NCBI RefSeq assembly: GCF_018279705.1
Contig: NZ_CP036498.1
Location: 3,923,001 to 3,987,000, forward strand
DNA length: 64,000 bases
Direction: 5' to 3'
From: Tardiphaga alba
GTDB lineage: Bacteria > Pseudomonadota > Alphaproteobacteria > Rhizobiales > Xanthobacteraceae
The position numbers and the translations under genes were made by a program. Shown here in pieces: positions 1 through 8,091 of the stretch (positions are counted from its first letter, which is position 1; each line of letters opens with the position of its first letter). The notes below the pieces were generated by a model, which was not told the origin of the DNA, did no database searches, and saw only the letters and a list, made by a program, of their open reading frames with translations.

Positions 1-723
1 TCGGCTGGCAAAGAACCGTTTGCGGCGATCGACAAGAAGACGATCCGCGACGGCATCCAGCGCCGCTACGGGACGCCAGCGCAGGCTCGCCATTTCCTCG
101 ACAGCATGCGCGGCATGTTTCGCTGGGCCGTCGAGACCGAGATCGCAACAGCAGATCCGACAGCCGGTCTCAAGGTCCGCAAGCCGAAGACCGAGGGCTT
201 TCCGGTCTGGACGGATGATGAGATTGCGAAGTTCGAGAAGCGATGGCCACTGGGCACGCGCGAACGCGTCATGTTCGACGTGTTTCTCTACACCGGCCTT
301 CGCCGCGGCGACGCCGCAAGGCTGGGCCGGCAGCACATCCGCAATGGAGTGATCGAGATCACGACGGAGAAGACCGGCACACGCGTCTCCATTCCCGTCC
401 TGCCGGAGTTGGCAGCCACGCTTGAAGCAGGCCCGGTTGGCGATCTCGCCATCATCGCCACGCGCGACGGCGCGCCAATGCGCAAAGAGTCGCTCGGCAA
501 CATGTTCGCCAATGCGTGCCGTGAAGCCGGCGTTACGAAGTCGGCGCACGGCCTGCGCAAGGCGGCCGCAACCGTCGCCGCCAACAACGGCGCCACGGTC
601 GCTCAGCTCGAAGCCATCTTCGGATGGGAAGGCGGCCGGATGGCCTCGCTTTACACGCGTTCGGCCGACCGTCAGGGCCTCGCTGCAGCTGCGATCAGCA
701 AGCTGTCAAGGACCAAGCCGTGA
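1..723 (+). CDS. Tyrosine recombinase/integrase, 3' part (cut by window edge)
   Basis: The reading frame is open from base 1 and ends at 723, so at least 240 C-terminal residues of a phage-type integrase are present and the N-terminus lies outside the window. It shows the catalytic-domain landmarks of the lambda-integrase family: an arginine in YTGLRRGDAARL, the HGLRK box, and a terminal tyrosine in SLYTRSAD. The residue usually His/Trp before the tyrosine is W in IFGWEGG. The family cuts and rejoins DNA at attachment sites through a covalent tyrosine link. The stop lies 80 bases before a tRNA-Tyr fragment, so this gene probably belongs to a second element lying to the left that used the same tRNA. 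Family call is firm; which element it served is inference. Confidence 0.88.
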   Translation, partial: SAGKEPFAAIDKKTIRDGIQRRYGTPAQARHFLDSMRGMFRWAVETEIATADPTAGLKVRKPKTEGFPVWTDDEIAKFEKRWPLGTRERVMFDVFLYTGLRRGDAARLGRQHIRNGVIEITTEKTGTRVSIPVLPELAATLEAGPVGDLAIIATRDGAPMRKESLGNMFANACREAGVTKSAHGLRKAAATVAANNGATVAQLEAIFGWEGGRMASLYTRSADRQGLAAAAISKLSRTKP

Positions 724-803
724 ACATTCTATTCCCTCACCGTACGGGAGGTGAGGGACTGAAAGCGAAAAGCCAAGTAAAAACAGGAGGATGATATGTT
801 GAT

Positions 804-857
804 GGTGGGGGAGGCAGGACTCGAACCTGCGAAGCCATAAGGCGGCTGATTTACAGA
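804..857 (-). repeat. Left attachment site: 54-bp tRNA-Tyr 3' fragment
   Basis: These 54 bases are identical to 34271-34324, the 3' half (anticodon loop to CCA) of the intact tRNA-Tyr. Downstream of TTTACAG the two copies diverge at once. A duplicated tRNA 3' end at both borders, next to an integrase, is the usual footprint of site-specific integration, so this is attL of the element ending at 34324. The fragment lacks the tRNA 5' half and cannot be functional. Confidence 0.93.
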
Positions 858-1010
858 CACATAGGGTCACGACAATCAGCTCCCGCTCGTTGAGGTTATG
901 GGAAGGTAATTCAACGAAACACTTCAACTATTGCAGCATGTTAGGTCTATTTGCAGTAAATATCGAAGAGCAGCCTCATCCATTGACTTTGCACTCCGGC
1001 GACGCTCTTC

Positions 1011-1030
1011 TGTGACCTACCTGTGACCTA
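1011..1030 (+). promoter_or_regulatory. Paired GTGACCTA repeats, candidate integrase arm sites (left)
   Basis: TGTGACCTA occurs twice, at 1011 and 1022, with an 11-base period, 150-170 bases inside the left attachment site and just before the integrase start. A matching pair with the same 11-base period lies inside the other end (34169-34188). Tyrosine recombinases of this kind bind direct-repeat arm sites flanking the core, so these are candidates. The rest of 724-1045 has no gene. Confidence 0.5.
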
Positions 1031-1045
1031 TTTTCTGCATGACAC

Positions 1046-2551
1046 ATGACTGCTCAGATCACCGCCAAGACGTTAGCCAAGGCCTTTAAGGACTCCCAAA
1101 AGATGCGTGGGGGCAAACCAAGCGTGGGCGAAAGAGAGGCTCGCCCCTCCCCTTATGACGTGTCTGACAATCGGATCGCAGGGCTCCAGCTCCGCGTTAA
1201 GCCAACCAGCGTGCGTTGGTCGATGAGGACGCGTCTTCATGGCGACCAACGCCGTTATGACTTGGGGCCTGCTGTGGCAGGCAACGAGGACTTGAACGGC
1301 CTCACTATAGACGGAGCGCGCTCCCGGGCGGCTCGGATCGCGGAAATGGCGCGCCACGGTCAAAATCCAGCAGTATTCTTGGCTGCCCTTGCCACTGGCG
1401 TCTCGATTGAGACGCGGATGCGTGCCGATTCTCAGCGCGCTAAGCCGTCCTGGTCGTGGGAAAAGGCAAAGCACGAGTTCCTGACCGAGGTTAGACGCAC
1501 AAACAGGCTCGATACCCACCGCGACTACCGCGGCAAATTACAACCTGTCGAGCTGGCCCGTTTCGAAGGGCGGCTGGTCAGCGACATCACCCGCAACGAA
1601 ATGGCAGCGGCCATTTTCGCCGTTCACTCCCGCGGCGCGGAGGCAATGTCGGAAGGCATGGTCCGGGTCATTAAGAGATTTTGGAATTGGCTGTCTGAAG
1701 CAGTTCGTCAGGACGAAACGTCCGTAGCCGACGGGATAATGCTCAAGCTAGAGGCCCCGCCGAGGACCCGTGTCGAGATCGGCGAAGAAGCCTTCGACCC
1801 CGATGACGAGCACGGTGATACACCGCCTGAAATTGAGATTGGTCGGGCGCTGGCTATTGCTCGATTAGGTTGCCTTCCAGAAAGAATAGGTCTCGGTATA
1901 CAGCTGCTAATTGGCACAGCCCAACGCCGCCGTGCGGTGACTGGCGCTAACCGCTGGCGATTTCGGAACTATACCGAAGCAATAAATGAGGTCGCTTGGT
2001 ACGTGCCTCCATTTTTTAGAAAATCAGGAACAAAGCGGGGACGTCGCTCACATTTGGTCCCGTGCATAGGCTTTGCCGCTTCAGCTCAAGAACATCTCGA
2101 CCGACTCGCCGACTTTGACAACTCGGAAGGTTGGCTTTTTCCAGCCGGTAAGACGAATAAATCGGAGCGCCCACATGCAGAAGCCGGGCTATTCAACGAT
2201 TACCTTACCGCAATGCCAGGCGTTTCCTTTTCGCCGCACGGCGCACGTTATGCGTTCGCCTCCTACGGCGAACGCGACCTAGGCTTCAAACCAAGCGAAG
2301 GAAAGCTCATCTTGGATCATCTCGAAGGGACAGAGCCCAATGACGTTACGGGCTTATTTTACTCATCGGATCCGGGCATCGAGCGTAAAAGACGAATGAT
2401 GAAAGATTGGACAGATTGGTGCGACGAATGGAGCGCAAAAGCCATTGCTCAAGATCGCGCACTGCTCGATCGAGACCTCATGACCATTGAGATCCGTCGA
2501 TCTCGGTATAAGGCCAAGGCATCTGAGGCACGTAATAGCTCGATAGAGTGA
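1046..2551 (+). CDS. Tyrosine-type site-specific integrase of the island
   Basis: 501 aa. The N-terminus has the DUF4102-like arm-binding pattern seen in P4-type integrases (GLQLRVKPTS.RWSMRTR...RRYDLG, about residues 45-85). The catalytic domain follows with the arginine near TAQRRRAV (about 290), the HGARYAF box (H-x-x-R, about 400) and a terminal H...Y segment (LDHLEGTEPNDVTGLFY, about 430-450). It sits 188 bases inside the left attachment site, as expected for the enzyme that inserts and excises the 33-kb element at tRNA-Tyr. The ATG at 1046 follows the paired GTGACCTA repeats, so binding there could also control its expression (inference). The C-terminal ~50 residues after the tyrosine are charged and unrecognised. 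Confidence 0.93.
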   Translation: MTAQITAKTLAKAFKDSQKMRGGKPSVGEREARPSPYDVSDNRIAGLQLRVKPTSVRWSMRTRLHGDQRRYDLGPAVAGNEDLNGLTIDGARSRAARIAEMARHGQNPAVFLAALATGVSIETRMRADSQRAKPSWSWEKAKHEFLTEVRRTNRLDTHRDYRGKLQPVELARFEGRLVSDITRNEMAAAIFAVHSRGAEAMSEGMVRVIKRFWNWLSEAVRQDETSVADGIMLKLEAPPRTRVEIGEEAFDPDDEHGDTPPEIEIGRALAIARLGCLPERIGLGIQLLIGTAQRRRAVTGANRWRFRNYTEAINEVAWYVPPFFRKSGTKRGRRSHLVPCIGFAASAQEHLDRLADFDNSEGWLFPAGKTNKSERPHAEAGLFNDYLTAMPGVSFSPHGARYAFASYGERDLGFKPSEGKLILDHLEGTEPNDVTGLFYSSDPGIERKRRMMKDWTDWCDEWSAKAIAQDRALLDRDLMTIEIRRSRYKAKASEARNSSIE

Positions 2552-2708
2552 AAAAATTGAAGAAGCAGGGTCAATACATTGTTTGCCCTGTCGAAATGTA
2601 CTCAAACTAACTTTGAGCACACGATCCTGCGAGCGCGCCAATACTGAAGGCCAGCTGATACAACCGCGGCTCAGAGGCTCAACTTTGCGCGGCACTTCTC
2701 TAACACTG

Positions 2709-3170
2709 GTGACATACTTGAGTATCGTTAATTTACTAAGGCAGTTTTTTGGTACCAGCGAACCGTTGCTGCGCACTTTTTCGGCTGACACCGCTCTGTT
2801 TCGCGGAGTTGCCGTACCTGAGGATCATGAGCTCAGGACCAATGGCGACGAAGCAGCTTGGTTTTTTCATGACCGTCAATTGGCTCAAAAATATGCTCGC
2901 GCTCATCTTAGCGCGCGGGATAAATCCGCCTTACTCACCGCGCAGATGGTAGGGCCTTTGACACTAAGACAAATCCGTTTGGCCGAAATGACCGCGTATC
3001 TGCACGATCGCAACATAGCTTCTTATCCCATCCAAACTTGGCAAAAGGAAACGCTTTTACCTTCGCTTATCACGATCTGGCCTGCATCGGGCACGTATGA
3101 TACTACAACGGGTGAAATATACTTAGTTCGGAACACGTACCGAATTATCAACTCCGAGATTTTGGAATAA
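2709..3170 (+). CDS. Hypothetical protein, weakly ADP-ribosyltransferase-like
   Basis: 153 aa from a GTG at 2709; the frame is open further back to a TTG at 2583, but the upstream part looks less like protein. I do not recognise the family firmly. The order ALFRGV (start of a strand with Arg), then FFHDRQLAQKYA, then EIYLVRNTYRI near the end resembles the R ... S/T ... E strand order of small ADP-ribosyltransferase toxins such as polymorphic-toxin ART domains, but the middle Ser/Thr is not clear. It follows the integrase by 157 bases, has visibly lower GC than the flanking transfer genes, and has no partner gene that would suggest an immunity protein. Treat function as unknown. Confidence 0.5.
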   Translation: MTYLSIVNLLRQFFGTSEPLLRTFSADTALFRGVAVPEDHELRTNGDEAAWFFHDRQLAQKYARAHLSARDKSALLTAQMVGPLTLRQIRLAEMTAYLHDRNIASYPIQTWQKETLLPSLITIWPASGTYDTTTGEIYLVRNTYRIINSEILE

Positions 3171-3303
3171 CTTTACGAGTAAATTTCCACTGAAATAATA
3201 TATAGGGCAGGTGCAAGTCGCCAAGACGCGAGCTGAGCAGTTCTTCTATGGCCCACGAGATGTCAAAAGCTGCTTTGAGATTCTTTCATATCGTTCGAGT
3301 CCT

Positions 3304-5064
3304 TTAGCTAGTTGATGGCTGGAGGATCTTAGCATGACAAACTCTGTCCGGCTGGTCCTTATTCAGGACATATGCTTCACCCGTTCCGAGGCGCTTGATA
3401 AATGCAGGATGAAGCCTGAATTGGTGAACAGATCGCGACGAGGCGGAATCCGTCCGTTGACCATCGACGACCTGAGCTGTGTATTCGACAAGTTCCGTAG
3501 TCGAGTACAATCCTGCAACAACCTCTGCGTCCTCCGATCCGGTTAGCTCGTGGGTCCAGAAATTATTGACCGAGCCGATGACCTGACGTCGAAAGTCGTC
3601 GGAACCACTTGCCGAAAAGTCAGCCCAACTCTGAGTGGCCAAACAAACGCACGCCCCATACGATCGTCCCATATTGATCAAATTGAGGGTCGTCGTCGGA
3701 TTCGAAAAGAACGAAAACTCATCCATGATTAGCAGAATTCTCTTTCTGCTCCTCACCAATGTTGACTTGAGGTCGCCGACGACAAGCGATGCAAGCACCG
3801 AGGCCGCATCGGGATATTGCAACGCCGGCAACCCCACATATGCAATTCCAGATTCTTCGCGAAGCTGCCCCAAGTTAAGAATGGGCCGCTGCTGCAGCCT
3901 CGCCTTGGCGATATTAAGCAAATCACCGAAGTCTGAAGCGGTGATGGTTTCGACCACAGCTTCAAGACTGTCCATCACCTGCTTCTCATTCGTGCGCCGC
4001 CGGATAATCTCCGCCTTAATCTGATCGTAGTCTTGTCGCCTGCCGGCGCCGCGCTTGGCGAGCCCGAGCATGTTCTTCACCGCGAGATTCCGCGAAAACG
4101 TGTGCAGGTCTTGGACGATCCGCCCATATTGAAGCGACTTGAATGTCGTCTGCGCGTGAGCCGAGGCGAGCCCCCTGAAATGGGCTTCGCTCCACTCGCG
4201 GAGTTGAATCACAAGCTCTTTCTGCTCGGTCGGTCGTTTGCCGCTAAAAGCGTCATAGGCACAGCTTCGGCTCGGATGACCTGCATCCAGCGGATAAAAT
4301 CTCCGCTGATTCATTTCCGCGATCTTTGCCAGTTCTTTCCGGACCTCCAGATCACCCTTTCCATCCAGATAGACGATCGGGATGCCGAGACGCGCGCATT
4401 CCGAAGCGAGCCGCAAGACCGTTACGGTCTTTCCCCGACCGGACCGGCCAGTCACCACTACATGGCGCGAGAGTTGGTCTTGGCTGATCCGTACAGCCAT
4501 GCCAGTCATGGCATCTACGCCAAGCAGAATGTGCAAGCCCGTGTAGCTCTGCGCTGCGCGCGTGATCAGATATCCCCTGATCCGCGCGTATGGCGGTGGC
4601 TTCCGCTGTTTCGATTTGCCAAAGACCTGAGAGGTGGGCGAATTCAGTTCGTCTTGCTGAAACAGCAACCAAGAACCGCCGATGATCGATCCGATCGCAC
4701 CGGAAACTAGCCAAGTTGTCGGTTGCAACGAGAAGGTCAGCCATCGGATCCAAATCGGATGCGACTGCACGGACGTGTCCGTGGAGCCGCTAAAGAGCCC
4801 GAAGAATCCTGTCAGATAGACGATGATGTCGCCACTCAGCCCTCCCCATACGATTGCGAGAGCACCGAGGGCGAGCGCGACAATGCCCGTTCTAGTGAGG
4901 TTTCCGAAAAACCAAGCCGGCAGCCTGACTGCGAGAGCAGCAATGATACCCATCCATGAGAGGATGCCGAGACCGCAAATTGCCAATCCCAGGCCGATGA
5001 AAAACGTGGCGACGTCATGGGTCGCCGTAGACGTGTTCGACTGATCGTTTTTCACCTTAGGCAT
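3304..5064 (-). CDS. Membrane-anchored FtsK/TraG-like coupling ATPase
   Basis: 586 aa. Several hydrophobic segments occupy residues 20-140 (for example FFIGLGLAICGLGILSWMGI and IVALALGALAIVWGG), followed by a cytoplasmic P-loop domain with Walker A GRSGRGKT (206-213) and Walker B LLIMDEFS (about 448), then a TraM-recognition-like C-terminal region. This is the layout of VirD4/TraG/TraD coupling proteins and HerA/FtsK pumps that push DNA into a secretion channel. The start chosen at 5064 overlaps the end of the upstream relaxase-like gene by 8 bases (GGATGCCTAA), so the two are translationally linked; a longer upstream reading has no plausible start. With no type IV secretion genes in the element, it probably serves mobilisation through another element's channel (inference). 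Confidence 0.82.
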   Translation of the reverse strand: MPKVKNDQSNTSTATHDVATFFIGLGLAICGLGILSWMGIIAALAVRLPAWFFGNLTRTGIVALALGALAIVWGGLSGDIIVYLTGFFGLFSGSTDTSVQSHPIWIRWLTFSLQPTTWLVSGAIGSIIGGSWLLFQQDELNSPTSQVFGKSKQRKPPPYARIRGYLITRAAQSYTGLHILLGVDAMTGMAVRISQDQLSRHVVVTGRSGRGKTVTVLRLASECARLGIPIVYLDGKGDLEVRKELAKIAEMNQRRFYPLDAGHPSRSCAYDAFSGKRPTEQKELVIQLREWSEAHFRGLASAHAQTTFKSLQYGRIVQDLHTFSRNLAVKNMLGLAKRGAGRRQDYDQIKAEIIRRRTNEKQVMDSLEAVVETITASDFGDLLNIAKARLQQRPILNLGQLREESGIAYVGLPALQYPDAASVLASLVVGDLKSTLVRSRKRILLIMDEFSFFSNPTTTLNLINMGRSYGACVCLATQSWADFSASGSDDFRRQVIGSVNNFWTHELTGSEDAEVVAGLYSTTELVEYTAQVVDGQRTDSASSRSVHQFRLHPAFIKRLGTGEAYVLNKDQPDRVCHAKILQPSTS

Positions 5065-5686
5065 CCTGATTTTCGGGGGAAGAGATGAGGACGACGCGTA
5101 CCTTGTCCTCGTGACGATCGATAAATCTGCGGACGTACCGGCCCATGCGCACATCCGGAACGAGGTAACAGACCTCTGCGTACAGCTTGCCGGTTCCATA
5201 GGCATCGATGATCGCCTGCAGCCGAGCCGGAGCCTTCATCGACAGCTCCAGTTCAATAGCGATCGGGCGCCCCTGCACGGGGACGAATTCGATATCCGGA
5301 ATGTGGCTGCTTTCGATGCCCTGAACACGCAGGTTCTCGCGGATCCTGCGATCGGGATTCAGCGTCCCTTTGCCAAACATGGCGAAGACGCGCCGCTCCA
5401 GATCGACGGCCATCGAGTCATGCCGCCAAGTCGCCAGACGAATGCCGGGCAAAGGCCTCAGCGTATCACCCGCGATCGTACAGCCTTCCTGGGTAACTCC
5501 GATCGGCTGGATGCTCAGTCCATTGACATAATGGCGCTGCAGCAGACCGGCTTCGATGAGCTTCCGAACCCGCCTTGCAGCCGTACTAAAATCTACACCC
5601 CACCGCTTCGCTATCTGCTCAACCGTTACTCCGCCCCACCCGTTCACCCAGGGCAACACATCAATGTCACGCTTAGTCACGATCAT
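5057..5686 (-). CDS. Replication-relaxation / MobC-like protein
   Basis: 209 aa from ATG at 5686. The first ~70 residues form a winged helix-turn-helix (VTKRDIDVLPWVNGWGGVTV then STAARRVRKLIEAGLLQ), and the rest resembles the replication-relaxation family (an acidic core IPDIEFVPVQGRPIAIELEL followed by KAPARLQAIIDAY). Family members are mobilisation relaxases or their accessory proteins on plasmids and integrative elements, and the D...E-x-E pattern recalls a restriction-like fold. It is followed by, and overlaps, the coupling ATPase gene. About 45-225 bases upstream lies a cluster of perfect inverted repeats that may be its target. Family assignment is by pattern only. Confidence 0.68.
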   Translation of the reverse strand: MIVTKRDIDVLPWVNGWGGVTVEQIAKRWGVDFSTAARRVRKLIEAGLLQRHYVNGLSIQPIGVTQEGCTIAGDTLRPLPGIRLATWRHDSMAVDLERRVFAMFGKGTLNPDRRIRENLRVQGIESSHIPDIEFVPVQGRPIAIELELSMKAPARLQAIIDAYGTGKLYAEVCYLVPDVRMGRYVRRFIDRHEDKVRVVLISSPENQDA

Positions 5687-5729
5687 GATGCTCTCGCCTG
5701 CAGAACAGTCTCTCCGACCTCTCTTCCTT

Positions 5730-5911
5730 CCCCAGGCGCCGCCCACCCCACCGGTCACCTCGAATAAAAGCCGTTCTGAGAACCCGACCCCATGCAATCA
5801 ACAAACTCTCGTTGGTGGCGTGGGGTCGGGTTCTCAGAACGGCGCAAAGCGCCCGAAGGACGGGCCAAAAACAGACGTGACCTGCCCACCCGCGGTGGGC
5901 GGCGCCTGGGG
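5730..5911. repeat. Nested perfect inverted repeats, candidate oriT/oriV or operator
   Basis: Two perfect inverted repeats are nested here. The outer arms are 18 bases (5730-5747 and 5894-5911, beginning CCCCAGGCGCC). The inner arms are 23 bases (5770-5792 and 5821-5843, beginning GCCGTTCTGAGAACC) around a 28-base spacer, and each inner arm itself contains the palindrome GTTCTGAGAAC. A further hairpin, GCCCACC-CGC-GGTGGGC, lies at 5884-5900. The region sits between the KfrA-like and relaxase-like genes and codes for nothing obvious. Such arrays mark transfer or replication origins or plasmid regulator sites; which applies here is inference. Confidence 0.6.
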
Positions 5912-6004
5912 CAGCTCCCACGCCAAGCGGCAGGGCAAGTGAAGCGCCGTTACGGTGCCGCAGAAGCGGCGACCGCAGGCTGATGACGGAGTTGATGCCG
6001 AGCA

Positions 6005-6952
6005 TCAGGCAACCCCTCCGTCATCTGCACCGCGGCTGTGCTTGCCGAGCCACGCGAGAAGATCCGTCTCACGTTTGGATGCGCGCTCACGCTCGCCAGC
6101 CAACTCCCCCTCAAGGGCGCGACGGTCGCGCTCATGCCGGGCTTCGCAAGCCGCCAGGATCGCCTGCTGCTGAGCCACCTGCTCGGACAGCGTCGCCACC
6201 TTCTCCTGCAACACCGCGTTCTCGGCTCGGTGATCGGACAACTTCCCGGTCAAGGTGTTCGCGGAGGCCGTAAGCGTGACCACCTCGTTGGTGCGGAGCG
6301 CCACATCCCGCTCCAGCCGCTCAATCTCCGCAGCCGAGCGAACCCGATCAAGCTCGCGCGCGCGATTAACGTCATCGAGCGTTGCGATCGTGCTGTCGCG
6401 CTCGGCTTTGGCGGTCGTGGCCAAAGCGAGAGCGGCCTCCACCGCGATGCTGTTATCCCAGGCTTCATCGCCAGCCCCCGAGGCAGCAGCTTCGAGGTCG
6501 GCTTCCCGTTCGTCAGCCGCCAGCCTGTCAGCCGCAAATTCCGCCGCCTGCTGCGTGAGTAGAATCTGATAGTGCTCGGACATGGCCAAACGATCGATCG
6601 CCCGTCCGGCCTGGAAGGCCCTCGACAGATTGTCGAAGGCGATGCGGGCGGCTTCGATTGCCTTGTCGACCTCAGGAAGGTGCGGCAGACCATCCGTTGC
6701 AGCAGCTTCGCCCTTCTTCGTCCGGGAGCGACGAGGAGCCTGATCCCCCTCCATCGGTTCGATCAGCTTCATGGCCGCGCTGGCCATGCCTTGGGATTTG
6801 CTACCGTGTTCGGCGGCGACCATCTCCCGCGTGATGTACAGGTGGGACGCACCGGCGCGAAGCCGGCGATAGGCTGCGAGGTATTCTTCGAATGTCTTTC
6901 GCTTGGCGTACTGCATGGCCGCCACCGTTTCCAAGGCTTGGTCGCGTGTCAT
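6005..6952 (-). CDS. KfrA-like DNA-binding coiled-coil protein
   Basis: 315 aa. The first ~110 residues match the KfrA N-terminal DNA-binding domain type (YAKRKTFEEYLAAYRRLRAG then YITREMVAAEHGSKSQGMAS). The remainder, about 115-310, is strongly helical with heptad-like Ala, Leu, Glu and Arg runs, indicating a long coiled coil. KfrA proteins are plasmid nucleoid/segregation proteins that bind and repress their own promoter. A 16-base perfect palindrome preceded by a tandem 9-base repeat lies 9-35 bases before the ATG, a good candidate for that operator. Its presence, with the relaxase-like and coupling genes, suggests the element has a plasmid-like stage. AAGGAA precedes the start. Confidence 0.75.
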   Translation of the reverse strand: MTRDQALETVAAMQYAKRKTFEEYLAAYRRLRAGASHLYITREMVAAEHGSKSQGMASAAMKLIEPMEGDQAPRRSRTKKGEAAATDGLPHLPEVDKAIEAARIAFDNLSRAFQAGRAIDRLAMSEHYQILLTQQAAEFAADRLAADEREADLEAAASGAGDEAWDNSIAVEAALALATTAKAERDSTIATLDDVNRARELDRVRSAAEIERLERDVALRTNEVVTLTASANTLTGKLSDHRAENAVLQEKVATLSEQVAQQQAILAACEARHERDRRALEGELAGERERASKRETDLLAWLGKHSRGADDGGVA

Positions 6953-6960
6953 CGTCGTTC

Positions 6961-6987
6961 CTTCCGGTACTTCCGGTAGCTACCGGA
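6961..6987 (-). promoter_or_regulatory. Tandem repeat plus palindrome, candidate KfrA operator
   Basis: CTTCCGGTA is repeated in tandem at 6961 and 6970, and the second copy forms the left half of the perfect 16-base palindrome TCCGGTAGCTACCGGA (6972-6987). The site lies directly upstream of the KfrA-like start at 6952. KfrA family proteins autoregulate through repeats near their promoter, so this is a candidate operator; binding is not shown. Confidence 0.5.
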
Positions 6988-7520
6988 CGCCTCGGAAGGT
7001 CGCATCGCGCACGCTTCCGCGGCGCCGAGGCAGGGTTACGATGATATTCAGGATGAAAAGGCCGGGCGCCGCGCGGGTCCATCAAGGCAACACAACGCGG
7101 ACGCCTGAGCGTCCGCTCGGTTGCTTGAGACCGAGGGGCCATTTTTGGGCCGCCCGACGCCACCGCGTTTTAATCAACCGCGTCCCAAACGGGTTAAGGC
7201 TTTTTGCGCCGTCCGCGTTCGCGTCCGGGGTACCCGGCGGATCGGCTATCCGCCTTGCTTGGCTACGGTACACTCTCATACGAATGTACAAACCATGGGT
7301 CTAACGGTTCACCTCAAGACCGGCGAATGCCGGATCAAATCAGCTAATTGCCCATACCGACACAGTACAACCAGCTTATCGCGGAAGCGGAGGATGTCTT
7401 ATAGTATGCGCGCCGATCGAAGATGAGCAATCCCACCGCGCAGTAAAAAAGCCGTTATCACTAGTGATGCTCTCAGAACATCGACAGATTGCGTTCTCAT
7501 ATGACCTAAAAGGTATCCTT
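6988..7520. other. Intergenic stretch, no gene recognised
   Basis: No reading frame here resembles a known protein, and several frames contain stops. The only structure seen is a short hairpin, GCGGAT-CGGCT-ATCCGC, around 7237-7253. The stretch probably holds the promoter of the KfrA-like gene on its left side. Confidence 0.4.
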
Positions 7521-7765
7521 CGCCAGACGCGTCGGTAGTATTCGGCGGAAGAGAAGGTTCGCACCTGCACGGCGAGGAGAACACTTACGAGCTGTGCCGG
7601 CGTGAAAGCATTGCGGCCTCGATGTATTTTGGATGGTCGAAAGAGTTTCCGGAGGCGGGAAAGCGTCGTCTGGCCGGTGACACAGCCCGCGCCACACGTC
7701 CGGCGAGGTGAAGGATTTTCGCCAAGAGACCTCGGCGTCGCGTCCCCCGAACAGGCCGGTGGAGA
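7521..7765 (+). pseudogene. Decayed IS3-family transposase OrfA fragment
   Basis: Read across frames, the plus strand spells a recognisable IS3-family OrfA: RR*YSAEEKVRT, then ENTYELCRRESIAASMYFGW, SKEFPEAGKRRLAGDTARAT and, after a further frame change, TSGEVKDFRQETSA. The usual family text has the form RRxYSAEEKIRI ... ELCRREGI ... YYxWSKEFLEAGKRRLAGDTARAATSxEVKxLRxE. It has an internal stop, at least two frame changes and substitutions, and no OrfB follows. Unlike the single-base breaks elsewhere, the damage includes stop and missense changes, so this is real decay. It is a relic of an insertion that separated the transfer genes from the defence cargo. Confidence 0.72.
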
Positions 7766-8091
7766 CTCCAGCGGTGTAGATCGAGCTTGAACACCGGCCG
7801 AACCGTTTCCACCGCGAATGTCCTAATTATAAGAGCTGCGTCCTGCCCCTACGGCGCTTCATCCAAAAATCCATCGCCGCCACCTGTGAGTGTTGTCGGA
7901 AGTGCGAGAGCATAAGCCATTTATGCCTCGTCGGATGATTTTCGACACCGTGTTGTGCGACCAGTTGATCGCATAATGCTGTCTGAAGCAACTGAGGACG
8001 AAAATTGATTTTGAGGGCACGCTCTGCGAACGAACCTATCCGGTGCGCACCGTCTCGAATGTATAGGCACCATTCCTGGCGGAGGTGCCGA
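7766..8091. other. Intergenic stretch with a short relic of the DUF2937 gene
   Basis: No intact gene is seen. Bases 7881-7917 match 33494-33530, inside the DUF2937 gene, at 33 of 37 positions in the same orientation. The minus-strand reading AYALALPTTLTG mirrors AYAPALPTTLAG of that gene, so this is probably a fragment of a second copy. The remainder holds nothing I recognise. Confidence 0.4.
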
